Numbered from the stretch's first letter, positions 17,478 to 26,099 are shown. The stretch: DNA of 64,000 nt from Gloeothece verrucosa PCC 7822 (GCF_000147335.1 NC_014501.1:4890501-4954500); one strand, 5' to 3'. Notes: generated by a model not told the origin, from the letters alone. Numbers and translations: made by a program.

Positions 17478-19403
17478 TCACCCGCCCACATGAATAACCG
17501 GACGACGTTGAGGATTTTTCTCGGCCTTACGAAGGACTTCACGAGTCACCACAGCAATATCCCCCTCACCAAAGAGAATAAAACGGAGCAAATATTGCAC
17601 CGGATTACCTTCTACCCAACCAAAATAAGCATGAGGTAGCTTACCGGTTTGGTCGCGAATGTATAATAAAATAGCCGCAATCGCATTAGGAACTGCCGCA
17701 CTGCGAGCGCGTAAAATGCGGTAGGGGCCGACTTCTACTCCTCTAAGCCAAATAAAATTCGCGAATTCTGAGGCATCTAAGATTTCAATTTCTAAGAATA
17801 AAATCGGGTCTGTGGGGGGAATATGATGGTCTTCTCGAACTTTTCTTTCTTTTAAAGCATACTCCCGTTCATCACCTCTATTAATACGATGAGCAATTAA
17901 TCTGACTATACCCTGACTTTCTTGTGCCAAAAATTCACGCGCGACATCATCAATCTCAATTTTTTCTACTCGTAGTTCAGTGGACCGCCAAACTCGCGAA
18001 ATCAGCGAAGTAACAATAATAGCCGCAATGAAAAAAGCCGCAATGCGAATCCCTTCGGGTCTTTCAATGATATTAATAATGGTGGTGTATATAAACACCA
18101 AAGTAATTAGCCCGAAAGCTAAAAAAGACTTGCGCCCTCCGCGACTGCGGGCTAATAAAGTTACCGCAAAAGCGGCAGAACTCATCAACACCAGCACCCC
18201 AGTAGCATAAGCACCCCCTTGGGCCTCTACATCGGCTCTAAAAATCAGGGTGACGACAAAAGCGACAAGGGTATAAATTAAAACTAGAGGACGGGTAGCC
18301 AGTGTCCAGTTGGGAGCCATCCCATAACGAGGCAGATAGCGAGGAACTATATTTAATAGCCCGGCCATCGCGGATGCTCCGGCAAACCATAAAATCAAAA
18401 TGGTACTTATATCATAAATAGTTCCAAAACCATTCCCTAAATACTCATGAGCTAAGTAAGCAAGGGCGCGTCCACTCGCTTTTCCGCCGTCTTGAAACTC
18501 AGCAGCCGGAATCAATACCGTTGTGACTAAACTACTCGTCAGTAAAAAGAAGCTCATAATCACTGCGGCAGTCGTCAGTAGTGTATAAGTATTCTTAATG
18601 CGTCCTCGGGGATTTTCTTCTGTGTCTTGTTTATAACCTTTAACCAAGGGCATCACCACGACACCCGTTTCAAAACCGGATAATCCTAACGCTAACTTAG
18701 GAAAGAGAAAAACCGACCACCCCACCATTGCTAGAGGATTTTGATAGCCGGTAAAGAGTGCCGTCTGCCAGTTACCAATTACCGAAGGATTTTGAAGAAT
18801 ATGATAAATTCCGGTGCTAATGGTGATTAAGTTTAATGATAAATAAACAGTAACTAAAATAACTGCTATGGAAATTGCTTCTTTAAATCCTTTGAGAAAT
18901 ACAGCCGCGAGCAATAAAATTAAAAAAAGCGTTATGCTAATGGTTTGGTCATGAATAAAAGCCGGCATAAAAGGATTTTCAATGATATGGGCCGTCGCGT
19001 CAGCCGCAGAAAGGGTAATGGTAATAATAAAATCCGTTGCCACAAACCCCAGTAAACACAGTACAAAAATCTTCCCCTGCCACCAAGGCAAAAGGTGTTC
19101 TAGCATGGCAATAGAGCCTTCACCATGAGGACTTGTGCTGGCCACTTGTCGATATATCGGTAAAGCTCCAAACAGCGTTAATAACACTAACACTAAGGTA
19201 GCAAAAGGAGAAAGTGCCCCGGCAGCTAAGGCGGCAATTCCGGGTTGATAACCCAAGGTGGAAAAATAATCAACCCCTGTTAAGCACATAACTTCCCACC
19301 AGGGATGCTTTTGATGATGTTTTCCCGTTTCGCTACGTTCTTTGGCAAATAACCAATGTTTTAACTTTCGGTATTGTCTACGGGAAATAATGGACTTAGC
19401 CAT
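17478..19403 (-). CDS. APC-superfamily permease
   Basis: This 641-aa protein has about 12 membrane helices in the first 460 residues and a cytosolic C-terminal domain of about 180 residues. The sequence pattern (GVDYFSTLGYQPGIAALAAG, then PHGEGSIAMLE) matches cyanobacterial APC-family amino-acid or cation permeases. Substrate is unknown. The start is set at 19403 because a strong AGGAG lies 7 bp upstream. A longer frame reaches 19472, but it would place that ribosome site inside the gene. Confidence 0.85.
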   Translation of the reverse strand: MAKSIISRRQYRKLKHWLFAKERSETGKHHQKHPWWEVMCLTGVDYFSTLGYQPGIAALAAGALSPFATLVLVLLTLFGALPIYRQVASTSPHGEGSIAMLEHLLPWWQGKIFVLCLLGFVATDFIITITLSAADATAHIIENPFMPAFIHDQTISITLFLILLLAAVFLKGFKEAISIAVILVTVYLSLNLITISTGIYHILQNPSVIGNWQTALFTGYQNPLAMVGWSVFLFPKLALGLSGFETGVVVMPLVKGYKQDTEENPRGRIKNTYTLLTTAAVIMSFFLLTSSLVTTVLIPAAEFQDGGKASGRALAYLAHEYLGNGFGTIYDISTILILWFAGASAMAGLLNIVPRYLPRYGMAPNWTLATRPLVLIYTLVAFVVTLIFRADVEAQGGAYATGVLVLMSSAAFAVTLLARSRGGRKSFLAFGLITLVFIYTTIINIIERPEGIRIAAFFIAAIIVTSLISRVWRSTELRVEKIEIDDVAREFLAQESQGIVRLIAHRINRGDEREYALKERKVREDHHIPPTDPILFLEIEILDASEFANFIWLRGVEVGPYRILRARSAAVPNAIAAILLYIRDQTGKLPHAYFGWVEGNPVQYLLRFILFGEGDIAVVTREVLRKAEKNPQRRPVIHVGG

Positions 19404-19588
19404 TAATCTACTCCTGCTATAGAAATCATCTAACTTATAACAATCTACAGTAATCTCTTCGGTAACAATCATTTCTACTTATTCATAAGTAGATTCTATC
19501 TGATATAGATCAGCTTGAAAACAGATTGCTCTAGTCATTACTGATAAATCATTGGCTGTTTACTGGTTAGTGCTTTGACTTCACCTGA

Positions 19589-19846
19589 GTGGGTGAGTTA
19601 ATCTTCATCAAGTTTGGTGAGGTGGCTTTATGGTTGTGCTTGTTATTACTAGAAATATCGATCCTCACTTTAAGCCACCTGAAAGCTATGACTTACAGAC
19701 ACTTAAAATCCTTTATTATTATAGCCACTGTTGTCGTTTGGGCACGCCTTCTTTTTGGGACTGTGGATTTTTTAACCGGAAAAACCCCCCAAGTGCAAAA
19801 TAATGAAGTGGTAGCTACAGAACAAAATCTCAAGGAAATTAATTAA
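19589..19846 (+). CDS. Small membrane protein, unknown
   Basis: This frame encodes up to 85 aa with two hydrophobic segments (LWLCLLLLEISILTL and FIIIATVVVWARLLF) and a polar tail. A GTG at 19589 gives the full length; an ATG at 19689 (starting MTYRHLKSF) would give a 52-aa one-helix version. I do not recognise a family. It lies between the permease promoter and the argJ stop, convergent with argJ. Moderate support only. Confidence 0.4.
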   Translation: MGELIFIKFGEVALWLCLLLLEISILTLSHLKAMTYRHLKSFIIIATVVVWARLLFGTVDFLTGKTPQVQNNEVVATEQNLKEIN

Positions 19847-19868
19847 TCTGTAATCACTAAATTCCTAA

Positions 19869-21110
19869 TTAGGTTGTATATTCTGCGTTAATTTTCACAT
19901 AGTCATAACTCAAATCACATCCCCAAGCTGTACCCGTTCCGGAACCATTGCCAAGACAAACAGAAATTAATACAGTATCTTCCTTTAAATAAGCGCCTTC
20001 TGCTGCTTTTTTGAGATAATTACTAGCCGCTTGACGGTCATACTCTAAAGGCTGCCCATTATCCATCATCAGAAACTCTCCTAAACTAATCCGCAAGTCT
20101 TCCTGATGAAAGGAAACTCCTGCCCTGCCGGCTGCGGCGGCGATTCTTCCCCAGTTGGGGTCCCGTCCAAAAATGGCTGATTTGACTAAAGATGAACCGG
20201 CGATCGTTCTGGCGATGCGCCGGGCAGACTCGTTATCTGATGCGCCGCTTACCTGCACTTCGACTAAACAGGTGGCTCCCTCTCCATCTCGGGCGATCGC
20301 TTTAGCTAAATACTGACAGACTTCGGTTAACATCGCTTCTAATTTTTGCGCGGCTTTGCCCATTTCTGTGATGGCGGCTGTGCGAGATTGTCCGTTAGCT
20401 AGGGCGATTACGGTATCATTGGTACTGGTATCTCCGTCTACGGTAATTTGATTAAAGCTTTGATTCACTGCCCGGGTTAACATTTCTTGCCACAGGTGAG
20501 TCGCCACCATCCCATCACAGGTGATAAAGCTTAACATGGTGGCCATATTGGGGTGAATCATACCTGAACCTTTGGCCATCCCCCCAATTCTTACCGGACG
20601 ACCATCGATTGTGGTTTCTAGGGCGATGGTTTTCGGGACTAAATCGGTCGTGATAATCGCTTTTGAAGCGGCTTCTCCCCCGTCTTCCGAAAGAGCCGCC
20701 ACGAGGTTGGGGATTCCCGCTTTGAGTGCATCCATGCGAATACGTTTTCCGATCACCCCAGTGGAGGCAAGCAAAATAGATTCAGGGGCAACATTTAATT
20801 GAGCGGCGACTAATTCCGCGCTTAAAAGGGCATCTTGCCAGCCTAATTCGCCGGTGGCGGCGTTGGCTTGGCCGGCGTTGACTAAAACCGCTCTGGCACT
20901 GGCTTTCGCCTGTAGTCGCTGGCGACAGTAGTCCACACAAGCGGCTCTCACTTCACTGGTGGTAAAGACCCCTCCGGCTATCGCTTCGGTTTCTGAAAAT
21001 ATTAAGGCTAAATCGGGGGTTTTCGACGGTTTTAATCCGGCTGTGATGCCTGCGGCTTTAAATCCTTTTGGGGCGGTTACGCCACCGCTTATCTGCTGCC
21101 AATCTGTCAT
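19869..21110 (-). CDS. argJ: Bifunctional ornithine acetyltransferase / N-acetylglutamate synthase
   Basis: This 413-aa enzyme of arginine biosynthesis transfers acetyl from N-acetylornithine to glutamate and can also use acetyl-CoA. The autoproteolysis and nucleophile motif is MATMLSF with Thr191; the STGVIG oxyanion motif is at 116-121. The C-terminal region with RDPNWGRI is also typical. Length and motif order match ArgJ. The precursor is expected to self-cleave before Thr191 into alpha and beta chains. Nothing suggests an operon with neighbours. A HIP1-like GCGATCGC lies inside the gene near 20293. Confidence 0.97.
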   Translation of the reverse strand: MTDWQQISGGVTAPKGFKAAGITAGLKPSKTPDLALIFSETEAIAGGVFTTSEVRAACVDYCRQRLQAKASARAVLVNAGQANAATGELGWQDALLSAELVAAQLNVAPESILLASTGVIGKRIRMDALKAGIPNLVAALSEDGGEAASKAIITTDLVPKTIALETTIDGRPVRIGGMAKGSGMIHPNMATMLSFITCDGMVATHLWQEMLTRAVNQSFNQITVDGDTSTNDTVIALANGQSRTAAITEMGKAAQKLEAMLTEVCQYLAKAIARDGEGATCLVEVQVSGASDNESARRIARTIAGSSLVKSAIFGRDPNWGRIAAAAGRAGVSFHQEDLRISLGEFLMMDNGQPLEYDRQAASNYLKKAAEGAYLKEDTVLISVCLGNGSGTGTAWGCDLSYDYVKINAEYTT

Positions 21111-21236
21111 CTATGTAACCCTTCTGTTTTGTCCAAAAGCCGATTATATCAAGAGTTTTTGGGGAGGGAAGCGATCGTTTATGTTAACTTTAGAGTTTGC
21201 CTTTGTGGGCTTGCCTAGCAAAGCTATAAAATATAA

Positions 21237-21443
21237 TTAATCTTGCTCATCGACAATAGGACTAACGAGATCGCCCAAAGTTTTTCCTTTACCAGCAATT
21301 GAAGGGGAAACTGTCCGACGCTTTAAAGGTGCTTCTGTTTCTTCTAAAATAGTTACAATAATGCGGGCTGATTTGACTTGCGGTTGCTCTCCTAACCATT
21401 TCACCTGACCGTTTTCATAAATTGCTTCATAACTTTGTAACAT
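21237..21443 (-). CDS. Small antitoxin-like protein, unknown
   Basis: This 68-aa protein starts with YEAIYENGQVKWLGEQP and continues ARIIVTILEE, a pattern seen in small cyanobacterial proteins encoded next to PIN-type toxins. The basic middle and acidic C-terminus (SPIVDEQD) fit an antitoxin. No partner toxin lies on the same strand next to it. It is divergent from the DUF433/DUF5615 pair by about 100 bp. Antitoxin function is an inference from composition and neighbourhood. Confidence 0.5.
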   Translation of the reverse strand: MLQSYEAIYENGQVKWLGEQPQVKSARIIVTILEETEAPLKRRTVSPSIAGKGKTLGDLVSPIVDEQD

Positions 21444-21544
21444 TAAGCTTTCCTCTTGAATTTGTGAGAAGCGCGGCTACATCACTGCCATTTTATTGTA
21501 GACTCAAATTATAACATTAAATATCTTAGAATTAACAAAAAAAA

Positions 21545-21775
21545 ATGAATTGGCAAGGACGCATTGTTATTGACCCAGATATTTTAGTCGGGAAACCTGT
21601 TATTAAAGGAACTCGTCTTTCTGTTGAATTTATTCTTGATTTACTCGCTCAAAGCTGGTCAGAAAATGACATTCTAGAAAATTATCCAGGGATTACTCAG
21701 GAGGATATTAAAGCTTGTTTGAGCTATGCTAGAGATGCTTTAAAAAATGAACGGGTTTATCCGCTTAAAGCTTAG
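21545..21775 (+). CDS. DUF433 antitoxin-like protein
   Basis: This 76-aa protein has the DUF433 pattern: RIVIDPDILVGKPVIKGTR, then LDLLAQSWSENDILENYPG and a C-terminal DIKACLSYARDAL helix, predicted to be a helix-turn-helix-like fold. DUF433 genes are usually paired with a DUF5615 PIN-like nuclease in a proposed type II toxin-antitoxin system. The partner starts 3 bp downstream here but carries an in-frame stop. The antitoxin itself looks intact. Confidence 0.85.
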   Translation: MNWQGRIVIDPDILVGKPVIKGTRLSVEFILDLLAQSWSENDILENYPGITQEDIKACLSYARDALKNERVYPLKA

Positions 21776-21778
21776 AAA

Positions 21779-22132
21779 ATGCGTATATTAGCGGATGAAA
21801 ATTTTCCTAAAAAAGTTGTAGAAGTTCTACGGCAAAAAGATTATGATGTTCTCTAGATCAGAACGGATTTTCCTGGAAGTAGCGACACAGCTATTTTGGC
21901 AATGGCTCAAAGAGAACAGCGTATTATTGTAACCTTTGACAAGGATTTTGGAGAACTTGCTTTTCGTCTTGGATTGCCAGCATCTTCTGGAATCATTTTA
22001 TTTCGTTTGCCGCCTTTTGAACCAGTAAGATTGACTGAAATTGTTTTAAGGGTGTTAGAAAGTCGTAGTGACTGGTATGGATATTTTACAGTAGTAGAGC
22101 CTGAGAGAATTCGGATGAAACCTTTGCTTTGA
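21779..22132 (+). pseudogene. DUF5615 PIN-like toxin, interrupted by an amber codon
   Basis: Frame-1 translation from the ATG at 21779 gives MRILADENFPKKVVEVLRQ and continues to KDYDVL, then TAG at 21854-21856, and resumes in the same frame with IRTDFPGSSD, VTFDKDFGEL and a normal end at 22132. Family members usually read Trp-x-Arg here, so one TGG-to-TAG change explains it. The acidic PIN residues DEN and DKDFG are kept on both sides. Translation could restart at the ATG at 21902, giving a 76-aa C-terminal piece lacking the first acidic residue. The toxin is probably inactive. Confidence 0.85.
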
Positions 22133-22223
22133 CCAAAAGCGCTTTTTAAACAAGATACTGGACTAATCCCAAAAAGTTACTTAAAATTGAAGATAGCTTT
22201 TATTTATATTAAATATCTTCTCT

Positions 22224-24326
22224 ATGCGGCTGTGCATAAACCCTAACTGTCTAAAACCCGAAAATGATGACAAGCATTTGTTTTGTCGGTCTTGCGGGTC
22301 GGAATTACTGCTACAGGGATTATATAGAGTTTGTCGGGAATTAGGCGGCGGCGGTTTTGGCAAAACTTACGAGGTGGCAGAAGGAGACACCCTGAAAGTT
22401 TTAAAAGTCTTAATTATGAATAATCCCATTGCTTTGAGATTATTTAAACAGGAAGCGGAAGTATTACAAAAACTCAATCATCCAGGTATTCCCAAAGTAG
22501 AAGCAGATGGATATTTTGAATATTATCCCAGAGGCAGCCAAGACCCGATACATTGCATTGTGATGGAGAAAATAGAAGGGGAAGATTTAGCAACTTATTT
22601 AGAAAAGCGAGGACAAGCGATACCTCAAAAATTAGCCCTAAAATGGTTGATAGAAATTGCAGAGATTTTACATCAGGTACATACACAAGGCTTTTTGCAT
22701 CGAGATATTAAGCCGGCTAATATCATGTTACGGTCTGATGGGCAGTTGGTTTTAATTGATTTTGGTACGGTAAAGGCAGCTACCGCAACGGTGATGAGTT
22801 CCCAACCCAAAAAACCAGGGACGGAAGTTTATACCCCTGGATATGCCCCACCAGAACAAGTACAAGGATATACAGTTCATAAATCGGATTTTTTTGCCAT
22901 TGGACGAAGTTTTGTTCATTTGTTGACGAATAAGCCCCCTCTAGACTTTTATAACCTTGATACAGGTGATTTAGAGTGGAGGGGTGCAGTCCCTAATATA
23001 TCCCCTTTGTTAGTGGATTTTTTGGATCAGTTGATGCAACGGTTAGCGAAAGACCGTCCGAAGGATACGGGGGCAATTTTACAAGGGTTAAGAGAGATTG
23101 AAAATCAATTGTATCCGCCGCCACTTCCTAAAGCGGCTCAAACTCAGCCTTCTTTACCTGATGAAGCACTAAAACAGAAGTCTCAGCCTTTTTCACCCCC
23201 TAAACCCGCAAAATACAAGAAAAGGCCACAAGCAAACTTACCAGAATGGGGATTGATTTCACTATTAGCAATTACAATATTTTTTGGTGGTAAGCAAATT
23301 ATTTCTGAAAAGCGAGAAAATAAATTATTGGGTGCTGGCATTTTATTAATAGGATTATTAGAAACTCAAGCTTATGGATATATTCGCCATAAAAAGTTTC
23401 CATCAAATCCAGTATTTTTAATTACTAACCTACCGAGTAGTTGGTTGTTGCAAAAAACCCTTACTGGTCATTCCTCCTGGGTTATCTCTGTCGCAATCAG
23501 TCCCGATGGTCAGACTCTTGTCAGTGGGAGTGGGGACCAGACTATTCATATCTGGGATTTAGCTACAGGACAATTAAAACGTACCCTTACTGGTCATTCC
23601 GACTACGTTAACTCTGTCGCAATCAGTCCCGATGGTCAGACTCTTGTCAGTGGGAGTGATGACAAGACTATTAAGATCTGGGATTTAGCTACAGGACAAT
23701 TAAAACGTACCCTTACTGGTCATTCCGACTACGTTAACTCTGTCGCAATCAGTCCCGATGGTCAGACTCTTGTCAGTGGGAGTGATGACAAGACTATTAA
23801 GATCTGGGACTTAGCTACAGGACAATTAAAACGTACCCTTACTGGTCATTCCAACGAGGTTTACCCTGTAGCTATCAGTCCTGATGGTCAGACTCTTGTC
23901 AGTGGGAGTGATGACAAGACTATTAAGATCTGGGATTTAGCTACAGGACAATTAAAACGTACCCTTACTGGTCATTCCGACGCGGTTATTTCTGTAGCTA
24001 TCAGTCCCGATGGTCAGACTCTTGTCAGTGGGAGTGATGACAAGACTATTAAGATCTGGGATTTAGCTACAGGACAATTAAAACGTACCCTTACTGGTCA
24101 TTCCGACGCGGTTATTTCTGTCGCAATCAGTCCCGATGGTCAGACTCTTGTCAGTGGGAGTGATGACAAGACTATTAAGATCTGGGACTTAGCTACAGGA
24201 CAATTAAAACGTACCCTTACTGGTCATTCCAACTGGGTTTTATCTGTCGCTATCAGTCCCGATGGTCAGACTCTTGTCAGTGGGAGTTATGACAAGACTA
24301 TCAAAATCTGGCGGTTAGAGAGGTAG
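22224..24326 (+). CDS. Ser/Thr kinase fused to seven WD40 repeats
   Basis: This 700-aa protein has an N-terminal zinc ribbon (CINPNCLKPENDD, then FCRSCGSELL), a Hanks kinase domain (GGGFGKTYEV, HRDIKPANI, DFGTVK, GYAPPEQ; about residues 30-290), a proline-rich linker, two hydrophobic helices (about 345-390), and a C-terminal beta-propeller of seven WD40 repeats of 42 residues each (about 412-700; LTGHSDYVNSVAISPDG then KTIKIWDLATGQL). WD40 propellers bind partner proteins, here probably kinase substrates. The repeats are nearly identical, showing recent amplification. The arrangement is common in cyanobacteria. Confidence 0.95.
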   Translation: MRLCINPNCLKPENDDKHLFCRSCGSELLLQGLYRVCRELGGGGFGKTYEVAEGDTLKVLKVLIMNNPIALRLFKQEAEVLQKLNHPGIPKVEADGYFEYYPRGSQDPIHCIVMEKIEGEDLATYLEKRGQAIPQKLALKWLIEIAEILHQVHTQGFLHRDIKPANIMLRSDGQLVLIDFGTVKAATATVMSSQPKKPGTEVYTPGYAPPEQVQGYTVHKSDFFAIGRSFVHLLTNKPPLDFYNLDTGDLEWRGAVPNISPLLVDFLDQLMQRLAKDRPKDTGAILQGLREIENQLYPPPLPKAAQTQPSLPDEALKQKSQPFSPPKPAKYKKRPQANLPEWGLISLLAITIFFGGKQIISEKRENKLLGAGILLIGLLETQAYGYIRHKKFPSNPVFLITNLPSSWLLQKTLTGHSSWVISVAISPDGQTLVSGSGDQTIHIWDLATGQLKRTLTGHSDYVNSVAISPDGQTLVSGSDDKTIKIWDLATGQLKRTLTGHSDYVNSVAISPDGQTLVSGSDDKTIKIWDLATGQLKRTLTGHSNEVYPVAISPDGQTLVSGSDDKTIKIWDLATGQLKRTLTGHSDAVISVAISPDGQTLVSGSDDKTIKIWDLATGQLKRTLTGHSDAVISVAISPDGQTLVSGSDDKTIKIWDLATGQLKRTLTGHSNWVLSVAISPDGQTLVSGSYDKTIKIWRLER
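23458..24320 (+). repeat. Seven 126-bp WD40-coding tandem repeats
   Basis: Tandem units of 126 bp begin near 23458, 23584, 23710, 23836, 23962, 24088 and 24214. Most differ only in the codons just after GGTCATTCC, where the exposed loop residues change (SWV, DYV, DYV, NEV, DAV, DAV, NWV). Such near-identity indicates recent duplication or gene conversion, with variation concentrated at one loop. Confidence 0.95.
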
Positions 24327-24403
24327 GGGGAGTAAGACCGAAGCCTACTACAGTAATATTAAATTAATGCTAAATTAAAAAGCAATATGCACAAGGAGGA
24401 CAA

Positions 24404-24607
24404 TTGCCGACAGTAGAACAAGCTTTTAGTTGTGTACGAGTTTGTCAAATGTTGTCAAATCTATACCGCACTATACATATTTTCCGTTACGATCAAACTT
24501 ATAAAACAGTTTTTATCTTAGCCAAAAATCCGAATAATGAAGAACTACAAATAGTTATTTATGCTAATGGATTATGGAGGTTCATAGATGATGAAACCAG
24601 ATTATAA
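24404..24607 (+). CDS. DUF6888-like small protein
   Basis: This 67-aa protein starts at a TTG preceded by a strong AAGGAGG, which decides the start. The sequence PTVEQAFSCVRVCQMLSNLYR, then IFRYD, ILAKNPNNEELQI and a YANGLWRFI end matches a small cyanobacterial family recalled as DUF6888, usually encoded directly before a DUF6887 gene, as here. The next gene overlaps by 20 bp. Function unknown; a toxin-antitoxin-like pair is one possibility. Confidence 0.65.
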   Translation: MPTVEQAFSCVRVCQMLSNLYRTIHIFRYDQTYKTVFILAKNPNNEELQIVIYANGLWRFIDDETRL

Positions 24608-24785
24608 AAATATGACCAGAAAAGAACTCAAAGAACATTTACTCACTCATCGAACCGATGAAGAAGCTTGGTCATTTTTCTTTGAAAAATTGAGTGAATT
24701 AGATCCTAACCAAGGATATCCGCCTGATTTATCCGATCAAGAAATGGAAAGGATTTTTAGAGAAAAACTCAATCAACAAGCTTAA
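24588..24785 (+). CDS. DUF6887-like small protein, copy 1
   Basis: This 65-aa acidic helical protein (KPDYKNMTRKELKEHLLTHR, then EEAWSFFFEKLSELD) belongs to a small family recalled as DUF6887. Two further copies lie within 1 kb: one almost identical (25568-25756) and one diverged (25331-25546). It overlaps the DUF6888-like gene, implying translational coupling; the ATG at 24591 after the first Met codon may be the real start. Function unknown. Confidence 0.65.
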   Translation: MMKPDYKNMTRKELKEHLLTHRTDEEAWSFFFEKLSELDPNQGYPPDLSDQEMERIFREKLNQQA

Positions 24786-24865
24786 TTTTTATACAGTTTA
24801 ACGGATTATTGGGATATCACTAAACCTGTAGAGTTTGAGGGGAATTTAGCAACAAAAAAAATATT

Positions 24866-25129
24866 ATGAATACAAGAGCGAAACGTTTACAAGAAATTAA
24901 GAATATTCCCGATGAATCAATTGATACCTCAGACATTCCCGAATTAGATGATCAGTTCTGGGAAAATGCAAAATTAGTTAAACCTATCACCAAAAAAGCC
25001 ATCTCTCTTAGGGTTGATAGTGATGTTTTGGAGTGGTTTAAAAATCAGGGAAAAGGATATCAATCATTAATGAATTCTGTACTTCGTTCTTACGTTGAAC
25101 ATCAAATAAATAAAAAAGAGAATGAATGA
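24866..25129 (+). CDS. BrnA-like antitoxin (ribbon-helix-helix)
   Basis: This 87-aa protein resembles BrnA antitoxins: charged N-terminus, DIPELDDQFWENAKLV, then KKAISLRVDSDVLEWFKNQG and a closing helix with MNSVLRSYVEH, the CopG-like DNA-binding fold. BrnA normally follows a BrnT ribonuclease gene, but the upstream frame here is a DUF6887-like gene, so it appears to be an orphan. A truncated copy of its 5' end recurs at 25982. The gene overlaps the next by 4 bp if the upstream ATG is used. Confidence 0.7.
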   Translation: MNTRAKRLQEIKNIPDESIDTSDIPELDDQFWENAKLVKPITKKAISLRVDSDVLEWFKNQGKGYQSLMNSVLRSYVEHQINKKENE

Positions 25130-25131
25130 TC

Positions 25132-25311
25132 ATGACTCAACCTTCTCTAGAACAGCAAAAACTCGCTCAATTAGAAGAATTAGCAGAACTAGCCAAAGTA
25201 ACCCAAGAAAAAATCCGTAGCTTTAACCAAAGCTCTCAAAAGATAGCAGAAAAATGGCAAGAATGGGCAGAGAAAAAACAGCAATCTGTCAATGATTCTC
25301 AAGATAGCTAG
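25132..25311 (+). CDS. Small coiled-coil protein, unknown
   Basis: From the ATG at 25132 this gene encodes 59 aa, mostly Gln, Glu, Lys and Ala (LEQQKLAQLEELAELAKVTQE), predicted as one long amphipathic helix. An upstream ATG at 25126 overlaps the brnA-like stop. The ELAQ/ELAEL wording is shared with the C-terminus of the protein at 25770-25985, suggesting a duplicated or exchanged helix. No family recognised. Confidence 0.5.
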   Translation: MTQPSLEQQKLAQLEELAELAKVTQEKIRSFNQSSQKIAEKWQEWAEKKQQSVNDSQDS

Positions 25312-25330
25312 AAGAGTAGAAATTTCTACA

Positions 25331-25546
25331 ATGAAACCTAACTTTACAGAAATGACTGTCTCTGAACTGCGGGCGTATGTTTTAGAACACCGAAATGATG
25401 ATGAAGCTATTCGCGCCTTATTTCATCATCCGACGCTTAAATATGTGACAATGCCGCCCATGTTTACCGAAGAAGGTCAACCTATAGAAGAAAATATCCG
25501 TCAAGCAGAGGAAGCATTCCGTCAAATGATAGAAAAAGAAAATTAA
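25331..25546 (+). CDS. DUF6887-like small protein, diverged copy 2
   Basis: This 71-aa protein starts MKPNFTEMTVSELRAYVLEHR and has the same N-terminal motif as its neighbours, but a longer, different C-terminus with PPMFTEEGQPIEENI and an acidic helix. The ATG at 25331 is chosen over an upstream in-frame start because it aligns with the other copies. Function unknown. Confidence 0.65.
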   Translation: MKPNFTEMTVSELRAYVLEHRNDDEAIRALFHHPTLKYVTMPPMFTEEGQPIEENIRQAEEAFRQMIEKEN

Positions 25547-25567
25547 TAAAAAAGAGGTTTATGGTTA

Positions 25568-25756
25568 ATGAAACCCGATTATGAAGTCATGACAAGAAAA
25601 GAACTCAAAGAACATTTACTCACTCATCGAACCGATGATGAAGCTTGGTCATTTTTCTTTGAAAAATTGAGTAAATTAGATGCTAACCAAGGATATCCGC
25701 CTGATTTATCCGATCAAGAAATGGAAAGGATTTTTAGAGAGAAACTTAATCAATAA
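25568..25756 (+). CDS. DUF6887-like small protein, copy 3
   Basis: This 62-aa protein is nearly identical to copy 1 at 24588-24785 (MTRKELKEHLLTHRTD, EEKL region and a shared LSDQEMERIFREKLNQ end), at DNA level as well. The high identity marks a recent local duplication about 1 kb long that also copied flanking sequence. Unlike copy 1 it has no DUF6888-like partner upstream. Confidence 0.65.
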   Translation: MKPDYEVMTRKELKEHLLTHRTDDEAWSFFFEKLSKLDANQGYPPDLSDQEMERIFREKLNQ

Positions 25757-25769
25757 GCTTAATTTATAT

Positions 25770-25985
25770 ATGAACAAGCCTGAAGAAGAATACAATTTAC
25801 ACTTACATCCTCGCCCAAAAGAAAGCATTTTACTAGAGATTCCTAAAGATACTCTTGACTCCCTCAAAAAAATTGCCCAAAGTCGTGATATGTCTCTCGA
25901 AGCCTTACTTAAATTTTATATTGGTCAAGGACTGCGGCAAGAACTAGCAGAACTAGCTCAATTTAAACAAGAAAAAATATTATGA
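25770..25985 (+). CDS. Ribbon-helix-helix antitoxin-like protein
   Basis: This 71-aa protein from the ATG at 25770 (MNKPEEEYNLHLHPRPKES) continues ILLEIPKDTLDSLKKIAQSR and DMSLEALLKFYIGQGLR, a pattern of CopG/ribbon-helix-helix DNA-binding antitoxins. A longer frame from 25680 overlaps the DUF6887 copy and is unlikely to be used. No toxin gene is adjacent. Its stop overlaps a fragment of a second brnA-like gene. Confidence 0.6.
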   Translation: MNKPEEEYNLHLHPRPKESILLEIPKDTLDSLKKIAQSRDMSLEALLKFYIGQGLRQELAELAQFKQEKIL

Positions 25986-26047
25986 ATACAAGAGCGAAAC
26001 CTTTACAATTCATCGCCGCTAAGTTAAAAGATGGTGGGCACTATTAA
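25982..26047 (+). pseudogene. Truncated 5' fragment of a brnA-like gene
   Basis: Starting at this ATG, nine codons (MNTRAKPLQ) and the preceding AAAAATATT leader repeat the start of the intact brnA-like gene at 24866 with one substitution. The frame then diverges and ends after 21 codons. It is a remnant of the local duplication that also produced the second DUF6887 copy. Confidence 0.6.
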
Positions 26048-26099
26048 TATACTTCTTTTTGAAGATAATTGTTAAGCTTGTGCCTACCCTACGAGAATA

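Noticed and set aside
20288..20297. HIP1-like GCGATCGC sites (also near 39413)
   Set aside because: They are few in this window and typical of cyanobacterial genomes in general; no local meaning was seen.
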